Source: Methanocorpusculum sp. (GTDB lineage: Archaea > Halobacteriota > Methanomicrobia > Methanomicrobiales > Methanocorpusculaceae). Taken from it: DNA of 64,000 nucleotides. This document shows positions 1 to 8,491 of this stretch, in pieces; position 1 is the stretch's first letter, and each line of letters begins with the position of its first letter. The position numbers and the translations under genes are program-made. The stretch spans positions 186,001-250,000 of the forward strand of contig NZ_JAUSPQ010000006.1 in assembly GCF_030655665.1 (NCBI RefSeq). Reading direction: 5' to 3'. The notes under the pieces are model-generated. The model saw only the letters and a list, made by a program, of their open reading frames with translations. It was not told the DNA's origin and made no database searches.

Positions 1-100
1 GGCTGATCACGGTCCCGATCGTATTTTTCAGGTAATGCCGAGTGTGTGCCTCCAAGGTTCAGTGTATGGCGGCTGGGTGGATCCGAAGACCATACAACAA

Positions 101-108
101 TTTATATT
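101..108 (+). promoter_or_regulatory. Probable TATA box for the L3 leader
   Basis: The sequence TTTATATT follows a purine-rich stretch (aacaa). An archaeal start site is expected about 25 bases downstream, near base 130, which is where the chain of hairpins begins. The agreement between predicted start and first hairpin is what makes this box worth naming; no transcript data are available here. Confidence 0.45.
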
Positions 109-130
109 CTCTCTTCTCCAATAACATAGG

Positions 131-699
131 AGCCTTCAATAGGCTGATATCAGCAAAATCTGCTGAATGAGGATATCCAGTTGGTATGAAACAACCGTGG
201 TTTCACGTTTGTTTTGTAATTGTGTAACTCTAAGCGGGCAATCCCGCGGTAGATGTTAAGACCTACTATAGGTCTGATTAGGTGCGCCGGGCGAACGTCT
301 TAATGATGTGCCCTTTCCTGGACGTCAGGAAGCGTATCGGAAGTCAGGTTCTCTTTCGTGAGACTTGGAAATCGCAGTAAAAACTGCAAATCGGGTAAAT
401 GAACAGATAAGACGTTATCGTGTTCATAATCGGATATCCCACAAGGAATCTCAATTGCGTGCAAAGCAGTGCTTTGCGTGCCTTCACACGTTGAAATACA
501 CGTGAGTTGAACTCCCGTCTTTCCGTCCAATGTGTCACATGCCCGCGCTTACCAGCGCAATCAGGTGTGTTAAACACAGAGACCGACAAAATGCGTCCCG
601 CAGGTCGATTCCTGGATTCTAGGAAGCCGGCGGTGAAAGAACGGCTGTCATATTGATGACAACCACAGCAGACGTCTTCCTTGCATAATGCAAGAGAAG
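131..699 (+). ncRNA. Hairpin-chain leader or structured RNA before L3
   Basis: No credible protein is encoded here. The stretch is built from consecutive short inverted repeats. Perfect stems are seen at 131-145 (5 bp), 151-165 (5), 187-205 (6), 234-247 (5), 259-275 (7), 315-331 (6), 374-387 (5), 399-427 (12 with one bulge), 461-477 (7), 487-504 (5), 545-558 (5), 566-578 (5), 609-625 (5), 646-661 (6) and 676-699 (10 with one bulge). A 7-bp bulged stem at 581-606 fills one remaining gap. Loops are mostly 3-8 bases. A TATA-like box lies 23 bases upstream and the rpl3 start 22 bases downstream, so a roughly 590-base leader or separate RNA on the + strand is the simplest reading. None of the conserved RNase P or SRP RNA core motifs was found. 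Strand is inferred from the promoter and L3 context only. Confidence 0.5.
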
Positions 700-721
700 G
701 CACTAAAGGATTGATTAATAA

Positions 722-1723
722 ATGAGAACAGTGAGACCCCGTGCCGGGTCACTTGCATACTATCCAAAAGTGCGGGCTAAGGGCATCGTACCAAAGTACC
801 AGTCCTGGCCAGCATACAATGGGCAGCCAATGCTCCAGGGATTTGCAGGCTACAAAGCCGGTATGACCCACGTGATCATGATCGATGATCGCAAGAAGAG
901 TCCGACTGAAGGTAAGGAAGTAATGGTTCCCGTAACCGTTATTGAAATCCCAGCCATGATCGTTGCTGCCATTCGTGTTTACGTTAAAGATACCTACGGC
1001 AAACACCCGCTGACTGAAGTCTGGGCAGAAAACCTCGAAGCACTCTCCGGCAGAATCACCAAAGCAAAGACCAACAATGCTGCAAAAGCAACTGAGAAGA
1101 TCAATGCTGCAATTGGCGATGTTGTTGAAGTAATGGTGCTCATGTACACTAAACCGACCGAGATCACCGGTATTCCAAAGAAGGTCCCTGACCTTATGGA
1201 GATTCGTGTTGCCGGCGGCAGTGCACAGGAACGTTTTGATTACGCTCTCTCCATCCTTGGGGCCGATGTCGATATGAATTCCCTCCTTAGCGAGGGTCAG
1301 TTCGCTGACATTACCGGTATCACCAAAGGAAAAGGATTCCAGGGTGCAGTCAAAAGATTCGGTATCACCCTTCGTAAGAGAAAACACGCAAGAACCAAGA
1401 AGGAAAGACATATCGGAACTCTTGGTCCATGGACTCCCCACCACGTCCGCTGGCAGGTACCAATGCCAGGTCAGATGGGTTTCCAGCAGCGTACTGAGTT
1501 CAACAAACGTATCATCAAGATCGGTGAGAACGCAGACGAAATCAACCCGGCCGGAGGCTTCCTCCACTATGGTCTTGTCCGTAATAACTACGTCTTGATC
1601 AAAGGAAGCATCCCCGGACCGGCAAAACGCCTCGTCAGAATCCGGTCTGCTACCCGCATGGGTGAGCAGAAGGTTCAGACCCCGGTTGTAGAATATGTCA
1701 GTCTTCAGAGCAAACAGGGGTGA
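722..1723 (+). CDS. rpl3: 50S ribosomal protein L3
   Basis: Large-subunit protein that binds 23S rRNA early in assembly and reaches the peptidyl transferase centre with a long loop. The 333-residue length is typical of archaeal/eukaryotic-type L3. The signature [10 protein letters not shown] lies near residue 199 and the tryptophan-finger region ([13 protein letters not shown]) near 232-244. It is the first gene of the ribosomal operon. Ribosome-binding sequence before the ATG is weak (aaagga), unlike the GGTGA/GGAG sites of later genes, which fits translation control from the structured leader upstream. Identification is secure. Confidence 0.98.
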   Translation: MRTVRPRAGSLAYYPKVRAKGIVPKYQSWPAYNGQPMLQGFAGYKAGMTHVIMIDDRKKSPTEGKEVMVPVTVIEIPAMIVAAIRVYVKDTYGKHPLTEVWAENLEALSGRITKAKTNNAAKATEKINAAIGDVVEVMVLMYTKPTEITGIPKKVPDLMEIRVAGGSAQERFDYALSILGADVDMNSLLSEGQFADITGITKGKGFQGAVKRFGITLRKRKHARTKKERHIGTLGPWTPHHVRWQVPMPGQMGFQQRTEFNKRIIKIGENADEINPAGGFLHYGLVRNNYVLIKGSIPGPAKRLVRIRSATRMGEQKVQTPVVEYVSLQSKQG

Positions 1724-1731
1724 AATGACCG

Positions 1732-2475
1732 ATGAAAGCAAATGTAAAAGCAATTAACGGCTCAGTCCTCCATGAAATTGAACTCCCGGCCGTATTCGAC
1801 GAAGCATACCGCCCGGACCTTATCAGAAGGGCCATTCTCGCATACCAGAGCGAACAGTACCAGCCGCACGGGGCAGACCCGCTTGCAGGTCTGCGGACCT
1901 CTGCAGTAGGTTGGGGATCCAAACGCGGTGAAGCTAAGATTCCGCGTATCAAAAACGGAAGCCGTGCTGCAAAAGTACCTAACGTAAAAGGCGGTCACCC
2001 AGCACACGCACCAAAAGCAGAGAAGATCCTTGTTGAGAAAATCAACAAGAAAGAGAAAGCAAAGGCAATCCGCTCAGCTATTGCAGCTACCGTTAACACC
2101 GGACTTGTCACCGCCCGCGGTCACAAATTCGAAGGCGAAGCAGCAATCATCGTTGATGACTCCTTTGAACAGATCGTCAAGACCGCCGAAGTCAAACTTG
2201 CCCTTATGGCACTTGGACTTGGGGCTGATCTTGAACGTGCAAGACTTTCCAGAAATATCCGTGCCGGTCGTGGAAAGATACGTGGACGCAAATATAAGCA
2301 GGCGAAGTCTGCTCTTATCGTGACGTCCGGTGAATTCCCCGCTGGTGCGAATATCGCAGGAGTCGACTGCGTATCCGTCAATGCCCTGAACATCAATGTT
2401 CTTGCACCCGGAGCCGACGCAGGCAGACTGACCGTCTGGACCGAAGCTGCAATCAAGAAGTTCGGGGAGGCCTAA
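1732..2475 (+). CDS. rpl4: 50S ribosomal protein L4 (L4e family)
   Basis: Binds 23S rRNA domain I; its extended loop lines the peptide exit tunnel. The 247-residue protein has the archaeal L4 pattern, with the basic loop GWGSKRGEAKIPRIKNG near residues 62-78 and HPAHAPKAEKI after it. It starts 8 bases after the L3 stop, and the upstream gggtgaaatgacc supplies the ribosome-binding site. In some bacteria L4 represses its own operon; nothing in this sequence proves that here, though the long structured leader makes it a fair question. Confidence 0.98.
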   Translation: MKANVKAINGSVLHEIELPAVFDEAYRPDLIRRAILAYQSEQYQPHGADPLAGLRTSAVGWGSKRGEAKIPRIKNGSRAAKVPNVKGGHPAHAPKAEKILVEKINKKEKAKAIRSAIAATVNTGLVTARGHKFEGEAAIIVDDSFEQIVKTAEVKLALMALGLGADLERARLSRNIRAGRGKIRGRKYKQAKSALIVTSGEFPAGANIAGVDCVSVNALNINVLAPGADAGRLTVWTEAAIKKFGEA

Positions 2476-2477
2476 TC

Positions 2478-2726
2478 ATGACACTCGCACACCCCCTCGT
2501 AACAGAAAAAGCCATGGTCCTTTTAGAGAACTCGAACCAGCTCTCTTTCATTGTTGAGAAGGAAGCCCGCAAGGCATCCATCAAGGCAGCAATGGAGAAG
2601 AACTTTGGCAAGAAGGTCGTCTCAATCAACACCATGATGACCTCTAAAGGAAACAAGAAGGCAGTCATTACCTTCGAAGAGAAAAACGCCGCTGAAGAAA
2701 TCCTTTCTCAGCTCGGAATCGTGTAA
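2478..2726 (+). CDS. rpl23: 50S ribosomal protein L23
   Basis: Sits at the polypeptide exit site and forms the docking platform for SRP. The 82-residue protein has the compact archaeal fold; the motif VVSINTMMTSKGNKKAVITF lies in the C-terminal half and EKAMVLLE at the N-terminus. The start is 2 bases after the L4 stop, with ggggagg as the ribosome-binding site inside the L4 end. Confidence 0.97.
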   Translation: MTLAHPLVTEKAMVLLENSNQLSFIVEKEARKASIKAAMEKNFGKKVVSINTMMTSKGNKKAVITFEEKNAAEEILSQLGIV

Positions 2727-2736
2727 GGTGAGATAA

Positions 2737-3459
2737 ATGGGACACAGAATCAGTACACAGTCACGTGGAAAAGGCGGTCCAACCTACCGCGCCCCGTCGC
2801 ACCAGTATAAAGCAGCACTCAAGCACTTTGGCTCCGCGCTTCAGACCGTTCGTGCAACCGTCATCGACATCGAGCACGACCCGGCACGTCACACTCCGAT
2901 TGCAGTCGTGAAAATCGAAGGCACGGTAGCTGAAAAGAAAGAATACGCACTGATTACCGAAGGTGTTGGTATTGGCCAGGAACTCGTATGGGGACCTGAA
3001 GCCACTGTCGAAAACGGTAACTCGTTACCACTTTCAGCAATTCCGACCGGAGTTGCCGTCTGCAACATCGAAGCCCGCCCCGGAGACGGTGGCAAATTCG
3101 TTCGTGCAAGCGGAGTTCAGGCCGTTATCATCGGAAAATCCGCTGGTAAAGTCGGTGTCAGAATGCCTTCAGGAAAACCCAAATGGTTCAATGAGGCATG
3201 CCTTGCAACCGTCGGCCTTGTGGCCGGTGGAGGACGCTGTGACAAGCCAATCCTGAAAGCAGGTAAACAGTATCACAAGATGAAATCCTCTGCAACCCGC
3301 TGGCCAAGAACCCGTGGTGTCGCAATGAACGTCGTCGATCACCCATTCGGTGGTGGAGGACATCAGCACCCAGGTAAACCAAAGACTGTTGCACGTGGAG
3401 CATCCCCCGGTAGAAAAGTCGGATCTGTTGCAGCGCGCAGAACTGGATATCGGAGGTGA
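2737..3459 (+). CDS. rpl2: 50S ribosomal protein L2
   Basis: Core 23S rRNA-binding protein needed for subunit association and peptidyl transferase activity. The protein is 240 residues, as usual for archaea. The highly conserved C-terminal segment VDHPFGGGGHQHPGK lies near residues 200-214 and contains the His implicated in function, followed by the basic tail ASPGRKVGSVAARRTGYRR. The ribosome-binding sequence is aaggtgag. Confidence 0.98.
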   Translation: MGHRISTQSRGKGGPTYRAPSHQYKAALKHFGSALQTVRATVIDIEHDPARHTPIAVVKIEGTVAEKKEYALITEGVGIGQELVWGPEATVENGNSLPLSAIPTGVAVCNIEARPGDGGKFVRASGVQAVIIGKSAGKVGVRMPSGKPKWFNEACLATVGLVAGGGRCDKPILKAGKQYHKMKSSATRWPRTRGVAMNVVDHPFGGGGHQHPGKPKTVARGASPGRKVGSVAARRTGYRR

Positions 3460-3465
3460 ACGTAA

Positions 3466-3876
3466 ATGGCAAAGAAAACTACTAAGAGAATGCCAAAGCG
3501 GCGAGAGGAATACACCTATCACGGCTTTAATATTGAGCAGCTCAAAGCCATGTCCATGGACGAGCTTCTTGCTATTATGCCCAGCGGCGCACGCAGAAAG
3601 GTCCTTCGCGGATTTACCCGTGATGAAGAGGATGTTCGCGCGAAGATCGCTGAAAGTGATGGTGTCAGAACCCACAGCCGTTCAATGATTATCCTCCCAG
3701 AAATGGTTGGCAAAAATGTTGCCATCTACTCCGGTAAGGATTTCGTTAACGTAGAGATCCCGGTTGAAGGAATTTTCCACTACTTTGGAGAGTTCGCCTT
3801 AACCCGCAAGAAAGTTGCTCACGGAAGTGCCGGTATCGGTGCAACCAAGTCGAGTAAGTACGTTCCGTTGAAGTGA
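3466..3876 (+). CDS. rps19: 30S ribosomal protein S19
   Basis: Small-subunit head protein that partners S13 and contacts the A-site region. The 136 residues follow the archaeal S15e/S19 form with an N-terminal extension (KKTTKRMPKRREEYTYHG) before the core. The core motif LPEMVGKNVAIYSGKDFVNV lies near residues 69-88 and the C-terminus GIGATKSSKYVPLK matches the family. It starts six bases after the L2 stop. Confidence 0.97.
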   Translation: MAKKTTKRMPKRREEYTYHGFNIEQLKAMSMDELLAIMPSGARRKVLRGFTRDEEDVRAKIAESDGVRTHSRSMIILPEMVGKNVAIYSGKDFVNVEIPVEGIFHYFGEFALTRKKVAHGSAGIGATKSSKYVPLK

Positions 3877-3881
3877 TTGTT

Positions 3882-4355
3882 ATGGCAAGAACAGAATACA
3901 GTAACAAACTTACCGGCGACAACATCGCCCGTGCCAAGGCTAACGAACTCAGCTGCTCTCCAAAGCACTCTGTGGAAATCGCTCACCTTGTCCGTAATAT
4001 GATGGCAGACGACGCAGTTGCATATCTTGAACAGGTCATCGACCTCAAGCGTGCAGTTCCGTTCCACCGCTATAACAGAAATGTTAGCCACCAGAAGAGC
4101 TTAAACGGAAAAACCTTTGGAACCGCAGCCGGCAGATACCCGGTCAAGGCAGCCGGAGAATATATCCGCTTAATCCGTTCTGCACAGAAGAACGCTGAAT
4201 ATGCAGGTCTCGCACCGGAAAAGATGGTCATCATCCACGCCGCTGCAAACAAAGGACGCTGCATGAAAGGAATCTTCCCCCGTGCAATGGGTAGAGCTAC
4301 CCCCAAACACAGAGATTCCGTCAACGTCGAGATCATCCTCCGTGAGGTACAGTAA
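3882..4355 (+). CDS. rpl22: 50S ribosomal protein L22
   Basis: L22 contacts all domains of 23S rRNA and reaches into the exit tunnel with a beta hairpin. The ATG at 3882 gives the usual archaeal N-terminus MARTEYSN; an in-frame GTG at 3873 would add three residues and overlap the S19 stop, and I prefer the ATG. The hairpin region (GRCMKGIFPRAMGRATPKHRDSV) is near residues 125-147. The tail VNVEIILREVQ is typical of the family. Confidence 0.96.
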   Translation: MARTEYSNKLTGDNIARAKANELSCSPKHSVEIAHLVRNMMADDAVAYLEQVIDLKRAVPFHRYNRNVSHQKSLNGKTFGTAAGRYPVKAAGEYIRLIRSAQKNAEYAGLAPEKMVIIHAAANKGRCMKGIFPRAMGRATPKHRDSVNVEIILREVQ

Positions 4356-4357
4356 GT

Positions 4358-5053
4358 ATGACAATCGAAAAGAAATTCGTTGCAGACGGTGTCCGCAAAG
4401 TCAGAGTCGAGCAGTACCTTAACAAGGAACTCAAACGTGCCGGCTACGGAGGTATGGACATCGTCCGGACTCCCGTTGGAACCCAGGTCACGATCTTTGC
4501 AGAGAAGCCAGGTATCGTTATCGGTAAAGGCGGTAAACTGGTTCGCCAGCTGACCTCTGACCTCAACACTATCTACGGCATCGATTCGCCGCAGGTTGAA
4601 GTTCAGCAGGTTGCAAACCCGAACCTCAACGCCCAGATCATGGCAGAACGCCTTGCAAATGCACTTGAACGCGGCTGGTACTTCCGAAAGGCTGGAACCT
4701 CCGTAATCCGCCGTGTCATGGACTCTGGAGCACTTGGCTGTGAAGTTATTATCGCAGGTAAGCTGACCGGTGCCCGTGCTCGTGTGCAGAAGTTCGTAGA
4801 AGGCTACATCAAACACTCAGGTGAACCATCAGAGTCAATCGTTGAGAAGGGCTATGCAACTGCAATCAAAAAGCTCGGTATCATCGGTGTCCAGGTTAAG
4901 ATTGTTCCCCCGGGAGCAAAACTACCTGATCAGTTCGAAATCCGTGCGGATGCAGCTCCTGCTCCGGCACGTGTTGTTGAGACCGATATCTTCGAAGAGT
5001 TCGATGCAGAACTTGCAGCCGAACCGGAACCTGAATTTGTTGAGGAGGTCTGA
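4358..5053 (+). CDS. rps3: 30S ribosomal protein S3
   Basis: Forms part of the mRNA entry channel. The N-terminal KH domain carries the GxxG loop in VIGKGGKLVRQL near residues 51-62, and the C-terminal domain follows (ARVQKFVEGYIKHSGEP). The last 40 or so residues are strongly acidic and rich in Ala, Pro and Glu, a low-complexity tail common in archaeal S3. It starts 2 bases after L22. Confidence 0.97.
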   Translation: MTIEKKFVADGVRKVRVEQYLNKELKRAGYGGMDIVRTPVGTQVTIFAEKPGIVIGKGGKLVRQLTSDLNTIYGIDSPQVEVQQVANPNLNAQIMAERLANALERGWYFRKAGTSVIRRVMDSGALGCEVIIAGKLTGARARVQKFVEGYIKHSGEPSESIVEKGYATAIKKLGIIGVQVKIVPPGAKLPDQFEIRADAAPAPARVVETDIFEEFDAELAAEPEPEFVEEV

Positions 5054-5055
5054 AA

Positions 5056-5256
5056 ATGGCTATCTTCAGAGCAAAAGAAGTCGCCCAGTTTTCCGATACT
5101 GAACTGATCGAGAATGAGCAGAAACTCAAGATCGAACTAATTCAGAACTATGGAAAAGTCAGCGCCGGTGGTGCACCGGAAAACCCCGGAAAGATCCGGG
5201 AAGTTCGCAGAACTATCGCACGTATCAAGACTGAACAGACTAAACGTCAGGCATAA
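5056..5256 (+). CDS. rpl29: 50S ribosomal protein L29
   Basis: Small exit-site protein beside L23. The 66 residues form the expected two-helix hairpin, with the conserved motif NPGKIREVRRTIARIKT near residues 42-58. A strong GGAGG lies in the end of rps3. In many euryarchaea an eIF1/SUI1 gene follows L29; here the next gene is the RNase P protein. Confidence 0.96.
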   Translation: MAIFRAKEVAQFSDTELIENEQKLKIELIQNYGKVSAGGAPENPGKIREVRRTIARIKTEQTKRQA

Positions 5257-5265
5257 ATCTCGTCT

Positions 5266-5553
5266 ATGATCACTCCGCAGAATATAATCAGACATGAAAT
5301 GATCGGTCTTCTTGTATCTGTGGAGTATTCACCGAACAAGTCTGAAGAAGGTATTTCCGGTGTCATCATTGATGAGACCAGAAACACTCTTCGGATCAAT
5401 ACAGGGAATGGCATTAAGTGCCTGGAGAAACAACGTAAGTTACTCCGGGTGACCCTCCCGGATAGTGTTCAGGTGATAATAGACGGCAATGCTTTGTCTG
5501 TTTCTCCAACGCGGCGCGTAAGTATGCGCGTAAGCCCATATCGTAAGATGTGA
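5266..5553 (+). CDS. rnp1: RNase P protein component 1 (Pop4/Rpp29)
   Basis: Protein subunit of archaeal ribonuclease P, which removes 5' leaders from pre-tRNAs. The 95 residues match the Rpp29 Sm-like barrel: [18 protein letters not shown] at the start, then the strand [13 protein letters not shown] and a basic end ([16 protein letters not shown]). Its position between L29 and S17 is the standard archaeal one. Confidence 0.93.
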   Translation: MITPQNIIRHEMIGLLVSVEYSPNKSEEGISGVIIDETRNTLRINTGNGIKCLEKQRKLLRVTLPDSVQVIIDGNALSVSPTRRVSMRVSPYRKM

Positions 5554-5572
5554 GCGAGACATGAGGGTTAAT

Positions 5573-5899
5573 ATGGCAAAAAATATCGGCTTAAATGTCA
5601 CGGTCCCAGAAAAGGATTGTGACGATGTAAATTGTCCGTTTCACGGCAGCTTACCGGTGCGCGGCCAGGTGATTACCGGTAAGGTCGTAAGCGAACGAAT
5701 GCAGGGAACTGTTGTCGTCGAGAGGAACTTTCTCCATAAAGTCAAGAAATATGACAGATATGAGAAACGCAGTTCCAAAATCCACGCACACATGGCTCCA
5801 TGCCTTGACGCCAAAATCGGCGACGAGGTAAAGATTGCAGAGTGCAGACCACTGAACAAAACAACCTCCTATGTAGTTGTCGAGGTGACTAAGGAATGA
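5573..5899 (+). CDS. rps17: 30S ribosomal protein S17
   Basis: Primary 16S rRNA-binding protein with an OB fold. I choose the ATG at 5573 (MAKNIGLNV) because gagggtta sits at the right distance before it; an ATG at 5561 would add four residues and lose this site. The archaeal insertion with two cysteines ([16 protein letters not shown]) precedes the core [19 protein letters not shown]. The stop overlaps the L14 start by four bases. Confidence 0.95.
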   Translation: MAKNIGLNVTVPEKDCDDVNCPFHGSLPVRGQVITGKVVSERMQGTVVVERNFLHKVKKYDRYEKRSSKIHAHMAPCLDAKIGDEVKIAECRPLNKTTSYVVVEVTKE

Positions 5900-6294
5900 G
5901 AGGCTTAACGTCAAAAATTCCGCGCGCACTTCAGACCGGCTCAAAGATGGTTTGTGCAGACAACACGGGTGCCCGTGTTGTACAGATTGTATCCGTCTTC
6001 GGTTACCACGGTGTTAAAAACCGGCAGCCTAAGATGGGACTTGGGGACCTTGCGACTGTCACAGTCAAAAAAGGAACCCCGGACATGAGAAAGAAGCTCG
6101 TCAGAGCAGTCGTTGTCCGTCAGAAGAAGGAATTCCGTCGACCCAATGGTCTCAGAGTATCCTTCGAAGAGAACGCAATGATCCTCCTGAACGAAAACGG
6201 CGATCCGCGTGGAACCGACATTAAAGGACCGGTTGCCCGTGAAGTCGCAGAACGTTTCCCGAAGGTTGGATCAATGGCAACCATTATTATCTAA
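5896..6294 (+). CDS. rpl14: 50S ribosomal protein L14
   Basis: Intersubunit-bridge protein at the base of the factor-binding region. The 132-residue protein carries the signature [15 protein letters not shown] near residues 18-32 and the C-terminal [20 protein letters not shown]. The overlap with S17 (ATGA) implies coupled translation. Confidence 0.97.
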   Translation: MRGLTSKIPRALQTGSKMVCADNTGARVVQIVSVFGYHGVKNRQPKMGLGDLATVTVKKGTPDMRKKLVRAVVVRQKKEFRRPNGLRVSFEENAMILLNENGDPRGTDIKGPVAREVAERFPKVGSMATIII

Positions 6295-6303
6295 GGTGAA
6301 AAC

Positions 6304-6669
6304 ATGGCACGTATTTCAAGCACTCAGCCAAGAAAGCAGCGGAAGTTCCGGTATAATGCTCCTATTCACATTCGTGGTGCATTCTTACACTCTCCTCTCG
6401 CAAGCGATCTTCGCAAAAAGTATGGAAAGCGCAGTTTCCGTGTTGTTACCGGCGATACTGTCAAAGTACTTCGTGGTGAATTCAAAGGAATCGAAGGCGT
6501 TGTTGATGGCGTAGATGTCAAAAACACGAAGGTCCTTGTTCACGGAGTTTATGTCAAGAAAGCCAACGGCGAAGATGTCCCAAGACCACTCGATCCGTCC
6601 AAGATAATGATCACCAAACTCAACACAAAAGATGCAATGCGTGTTGCACGTCTTGAGGTGAAGGCATAA
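6304..6669 (+). CDS. rpl24: 50S ribosomal protein L24
   Basis: Assembly-initiator protein near the exit tunnel. It has 121 residues. A KOW motif is visible in FRVVTGDTVKVLRGEFKGIE (about residues 46-65), preceded by a basic archaeal/eukaryotic extension. A strong aaggtgaa site precedes the start. The stop TAA shares a base with the ATG of rps4e. Confidence 0.97.
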   Translation: MARISSTQPRKQRKFRYNAPIHIRGAFLHSPLASDLRKKYGKRSFRVVTGDTVKVLRGEFKGIEGVVDGVDVKNTKVLVHGVYVKKANGEDVPRPLDPSKIMITKLNTKDAMRVARLEVKA

Positions 6670-7388
6670 TGACCCGAACTAAGAGAATGACAGCACCGGA
6701 TGCATGGCAGATCGCCAGAAAAGAAAGCAAATATGTCGTCAGCACCGCAAGCGGTCCGCACGATGGTTCAGCTCTTCCGATTGGCGTCTGGCTTCGCGAC
6801 CACATGCAGTTTGCATTAAACACCAAAGAAGTCAGAAAGATTCTGCACGACCGCCAGGTTTTCCTGAATGGTCACATCGTAACCGACGAACACATCGGAA
6901 TCGACGTCTTTGATATCATCAGCTTCCCGAAAATTGACAAGCACTACATGATTCTTGTTGACGAAAAGGGACGCCACAATGAATATGAGATATCCGCAGA
7001 TGCTGCAAAAGTCCAGCTCGTTAAAGTTGCAAACAAAACCACCATCAAAGGCGGCAAGACACAGATCAACTTAACCAGCGGTGCAAACTTCATTGGTGAA
7101 GACAACTGCAAAGGCAAAGATTCGCTTGTCATCGGCATCGCCGGCGACGACCGTTTCGCAGTCCAGCAGCACTTCCCGTATGCAGTCGGCAACATGGTCA
7201 TCATCATTGGCGGACAGCACACCATGAAGACCGGAAAGCTTGTAGAAATCCTTATTCAGGACTCCTCACTGCCGAACCGTGTCATCATCGAGGATGCTAA
7301 CGGCGACAATTTCGAGACCATTGAAGACTACGTCTACATGATCGGAACTACCGAGTCCTTCCTTAAAACCTGGGGTGTTGACGCATGA
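6669..7388 (+). CDS. rps4e: 30S ribosomal protein S4e
   Basis: Archaeal/eukaryotic-only small-subunit protein. The 239 residues contain an S4-like RNA-binding region (residues about 40-100, LPIGVWLRDHMQFALNTKEV then VFLNGHIVTDEHIGIDVFD) and a C-terminal KOW-like segment (GNMVIIIGGQHTMKTGK, about residues 177-193). It overlaps both neighbours by one and four bases. Confidence 0.97.
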   Translation: MTRTKRMTAPDAWQIARKESKYVVSTASGPHDGSALPIGVWLRDHMQFALNTKEVRKILHDRQVFLNGHIVTDEHIGIDVFDIISFPKIDKHYMILVDEKGRHNEYEISADAAKVQLVKVANKTTIKGGKTQINLTSGANFIGEDNCKGKDSLVIGIAGDDRFAVQQHFPYAVGNMVIIIGGQHTMKTGKLVEILIQDSSLPNRVIIEDANGDNFETIEDYVYMIGTTESFLKTWGVDA

Positions 7389-7900
7389 GTGATATGCAGA
7401 CCCCGTTCGTTTCAAAAGTCGTCGTCCACATGGGCGTCGGTGAAGCAGGTGAGCGTCTTGTCAATGCCGAGAACATCATGGCAGATCTGACTAAAGGCGC
7501 AAAACCAATCCGCTCATATGCCAGAAACACACTTCCGGCATTTGGTATCCGCAAAGGACAGCCAATCGGATGTAAAGTTACTCTCCGTGGTAAAAAAGCG
7601 ATGGAATTCCTCGAAAGGGCACTCAAAACCTACGCTGTGGAAAATGTTCTCCACACCCGTCAGTTTGATGTAACCGGCAACTTTGGGTTCGGTATCGAAG
7701 AACACACCGACTTCCCGGGTCAGGCATATGACCCGAAGATCGGTATCTACGGTATGGATATCATCGCTGTCATCGAAAAGAAAGGAACCAGAACCGCACG
7801 CAGAAAAATCCAGCAGAAGAAACTCAACAGCAAACTTCGGATGTCTCGTGAAGAATCCATGAAGTTCGTTACTGAGACCTTCGGTATTGAGGTGGAGTAA
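7385..7900 (+). CDS. rpl5: 50S ribosomal protein L5
   Basis: Binds 5S rRNA and contacts P-site tRNA from the central protuberance. The 171 residues include [18 protein letters not shown] near residues 12-29, then [19 protein letters not shown] and the glycine-rich [13 protein letters not shown]. The start codon overlaps the S4e stop by four bases. Confidence 0.97.
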   Translation: MSDMQTPFVSKVVVHMGVGEAGERLVNAENIMADLTKGAKPIRSYARNTLPAFGIRKGQPIGCKVTLRGKKAMEFLERALKTYAVENVLHTRQFDVTGNFGFGIEEHTDFPGQAYDPKIGIYGMDIIAVIEKKGTRTARRKIQQKKLNSKLRMSREESMKFVTETFGIEVE

Positions 7901-7901
7901 T

Positions 7902-8072
7902 ATGGCAGCAAAAGAGATCGGCAAAGTCCAGCAGAAAAAGTTTGGCCGCGGTGCAAACCAGTGCCAGCTCTGCGGACGTAAGCAGGGACTTGTGCGCAGA
8001 TACAACATTTACTTCTGCCGTCAGTGCTTCCGCGAATGGGCGCCCACCATGGGCTTTAAGAAGATGAACTAA
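7902..8072 (+). CDS. rps14: 30S ribosomal protein S14, zinc-binding type
   Basis: Fifty-six residues. Two CxxC pairs (CQLC and CRQC, fourteen residues between them) form the single zinc site of the Z-type S14 found in archaea and eukaryotes. The ATG at 7902 follows ggtggag; an in-frame upstream start at 7887 would overlap L5 by 14 bases and lacks a site of its own. Confidence 0.96.
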   Translation: MAAKEIGKVQQKKFGRGANQCQLCGRKQGLVRRYNIYFCRQCFREWAPTMGFKKMN

Positions 8073-8086
8073 GAGGTGAAAGGAGA

Positions 8087-8479
8087 ATGACAAAACAGAA
8101 TCCTATCGCAGACGCAATGAGCGCTATCAAGAATGCCGGTGACACTGGCAAACTTGCAGTGGCCGTTGAACCGGCAAGCCGCCTCTTTGGTGACATGCTT
8201 AAGGTCATGCAGGAATATGGCTACATCACCGGTTTTGAGATGATCGACGACGGCAGAGGAGGTCAATTCCAGATCGCTCTCTCCGGCGGCATCAACAAAT
8301 GTGGTGTAATCACGCCGCGTTTCTCGGTGAAAGTTGAGGACCTTGAGTCCTGGGAAATCAGATACCTTCCGGGAAAGGGCTTTGGAATTATTATTCTGAC
8401 CACTTCCAAGGGAGTAATGTCCCACGAACAGGCACGTAAGCTCGGCATCGGTGGCGAGCTTTTAGGGTATGTCTTCTGA
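8087..8479 (+). CDS. rps8: 30S ribosomal protein S8
   Basis: Binds the 16S rRNA central domain early in assembly. The 130 residues begin with the family pattern NPIADAMSAIKNAG and end with the conserved STxG-type element TSKGVMSHEQARKLGIGGEL. A gaggtgaaaggag site precedes the start. In bacteria S8 is the spc operon repressor; no S8-like site was looked for successfully here. Confidence 0.97.
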   Translation: MTKQNPIADAMSAIKNAGDTGKLAVAVEPASRLFGDMLKVMQEYGYITGFEMIDDGRGGQFQIALSGGINKCGVITPRFSVKVEDLESWEIRYLPGKGFGIIILTTSKGVMSHEQARKLGIGGELLGYVF

Positions 8480-8491
8480 GGAGTGAAAACA

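Noticed and set aside
646-661. C/D-box sRNA using TGATGA near 654
   Set aside because: No CTGA D box at a suitable distance; the motif is part of a perfect hairpin.
300-703. Two minus-strand open frames (76 and 119 codons) in the L3 leader region
   Set aside because: They run through the hairpin chain, have no ribosome-binding site or family likeness, and overlap each other. Frames without stops are expected by chance at these lengths.
1-720. RNase P RNA or SRP RNA in the leader
   Set aside because: I looked for RNase P core elements (GAGGAAAGTC, ACAGAA-type) and for SRP helix 8 motifs on both strands and found none.
749-1753. Long minus-strand frame opposite L3
   Set aside because: It mirrors the highly conserved rpl3 gene and encodes nothing recognisable; it is a codon-bias shadow.
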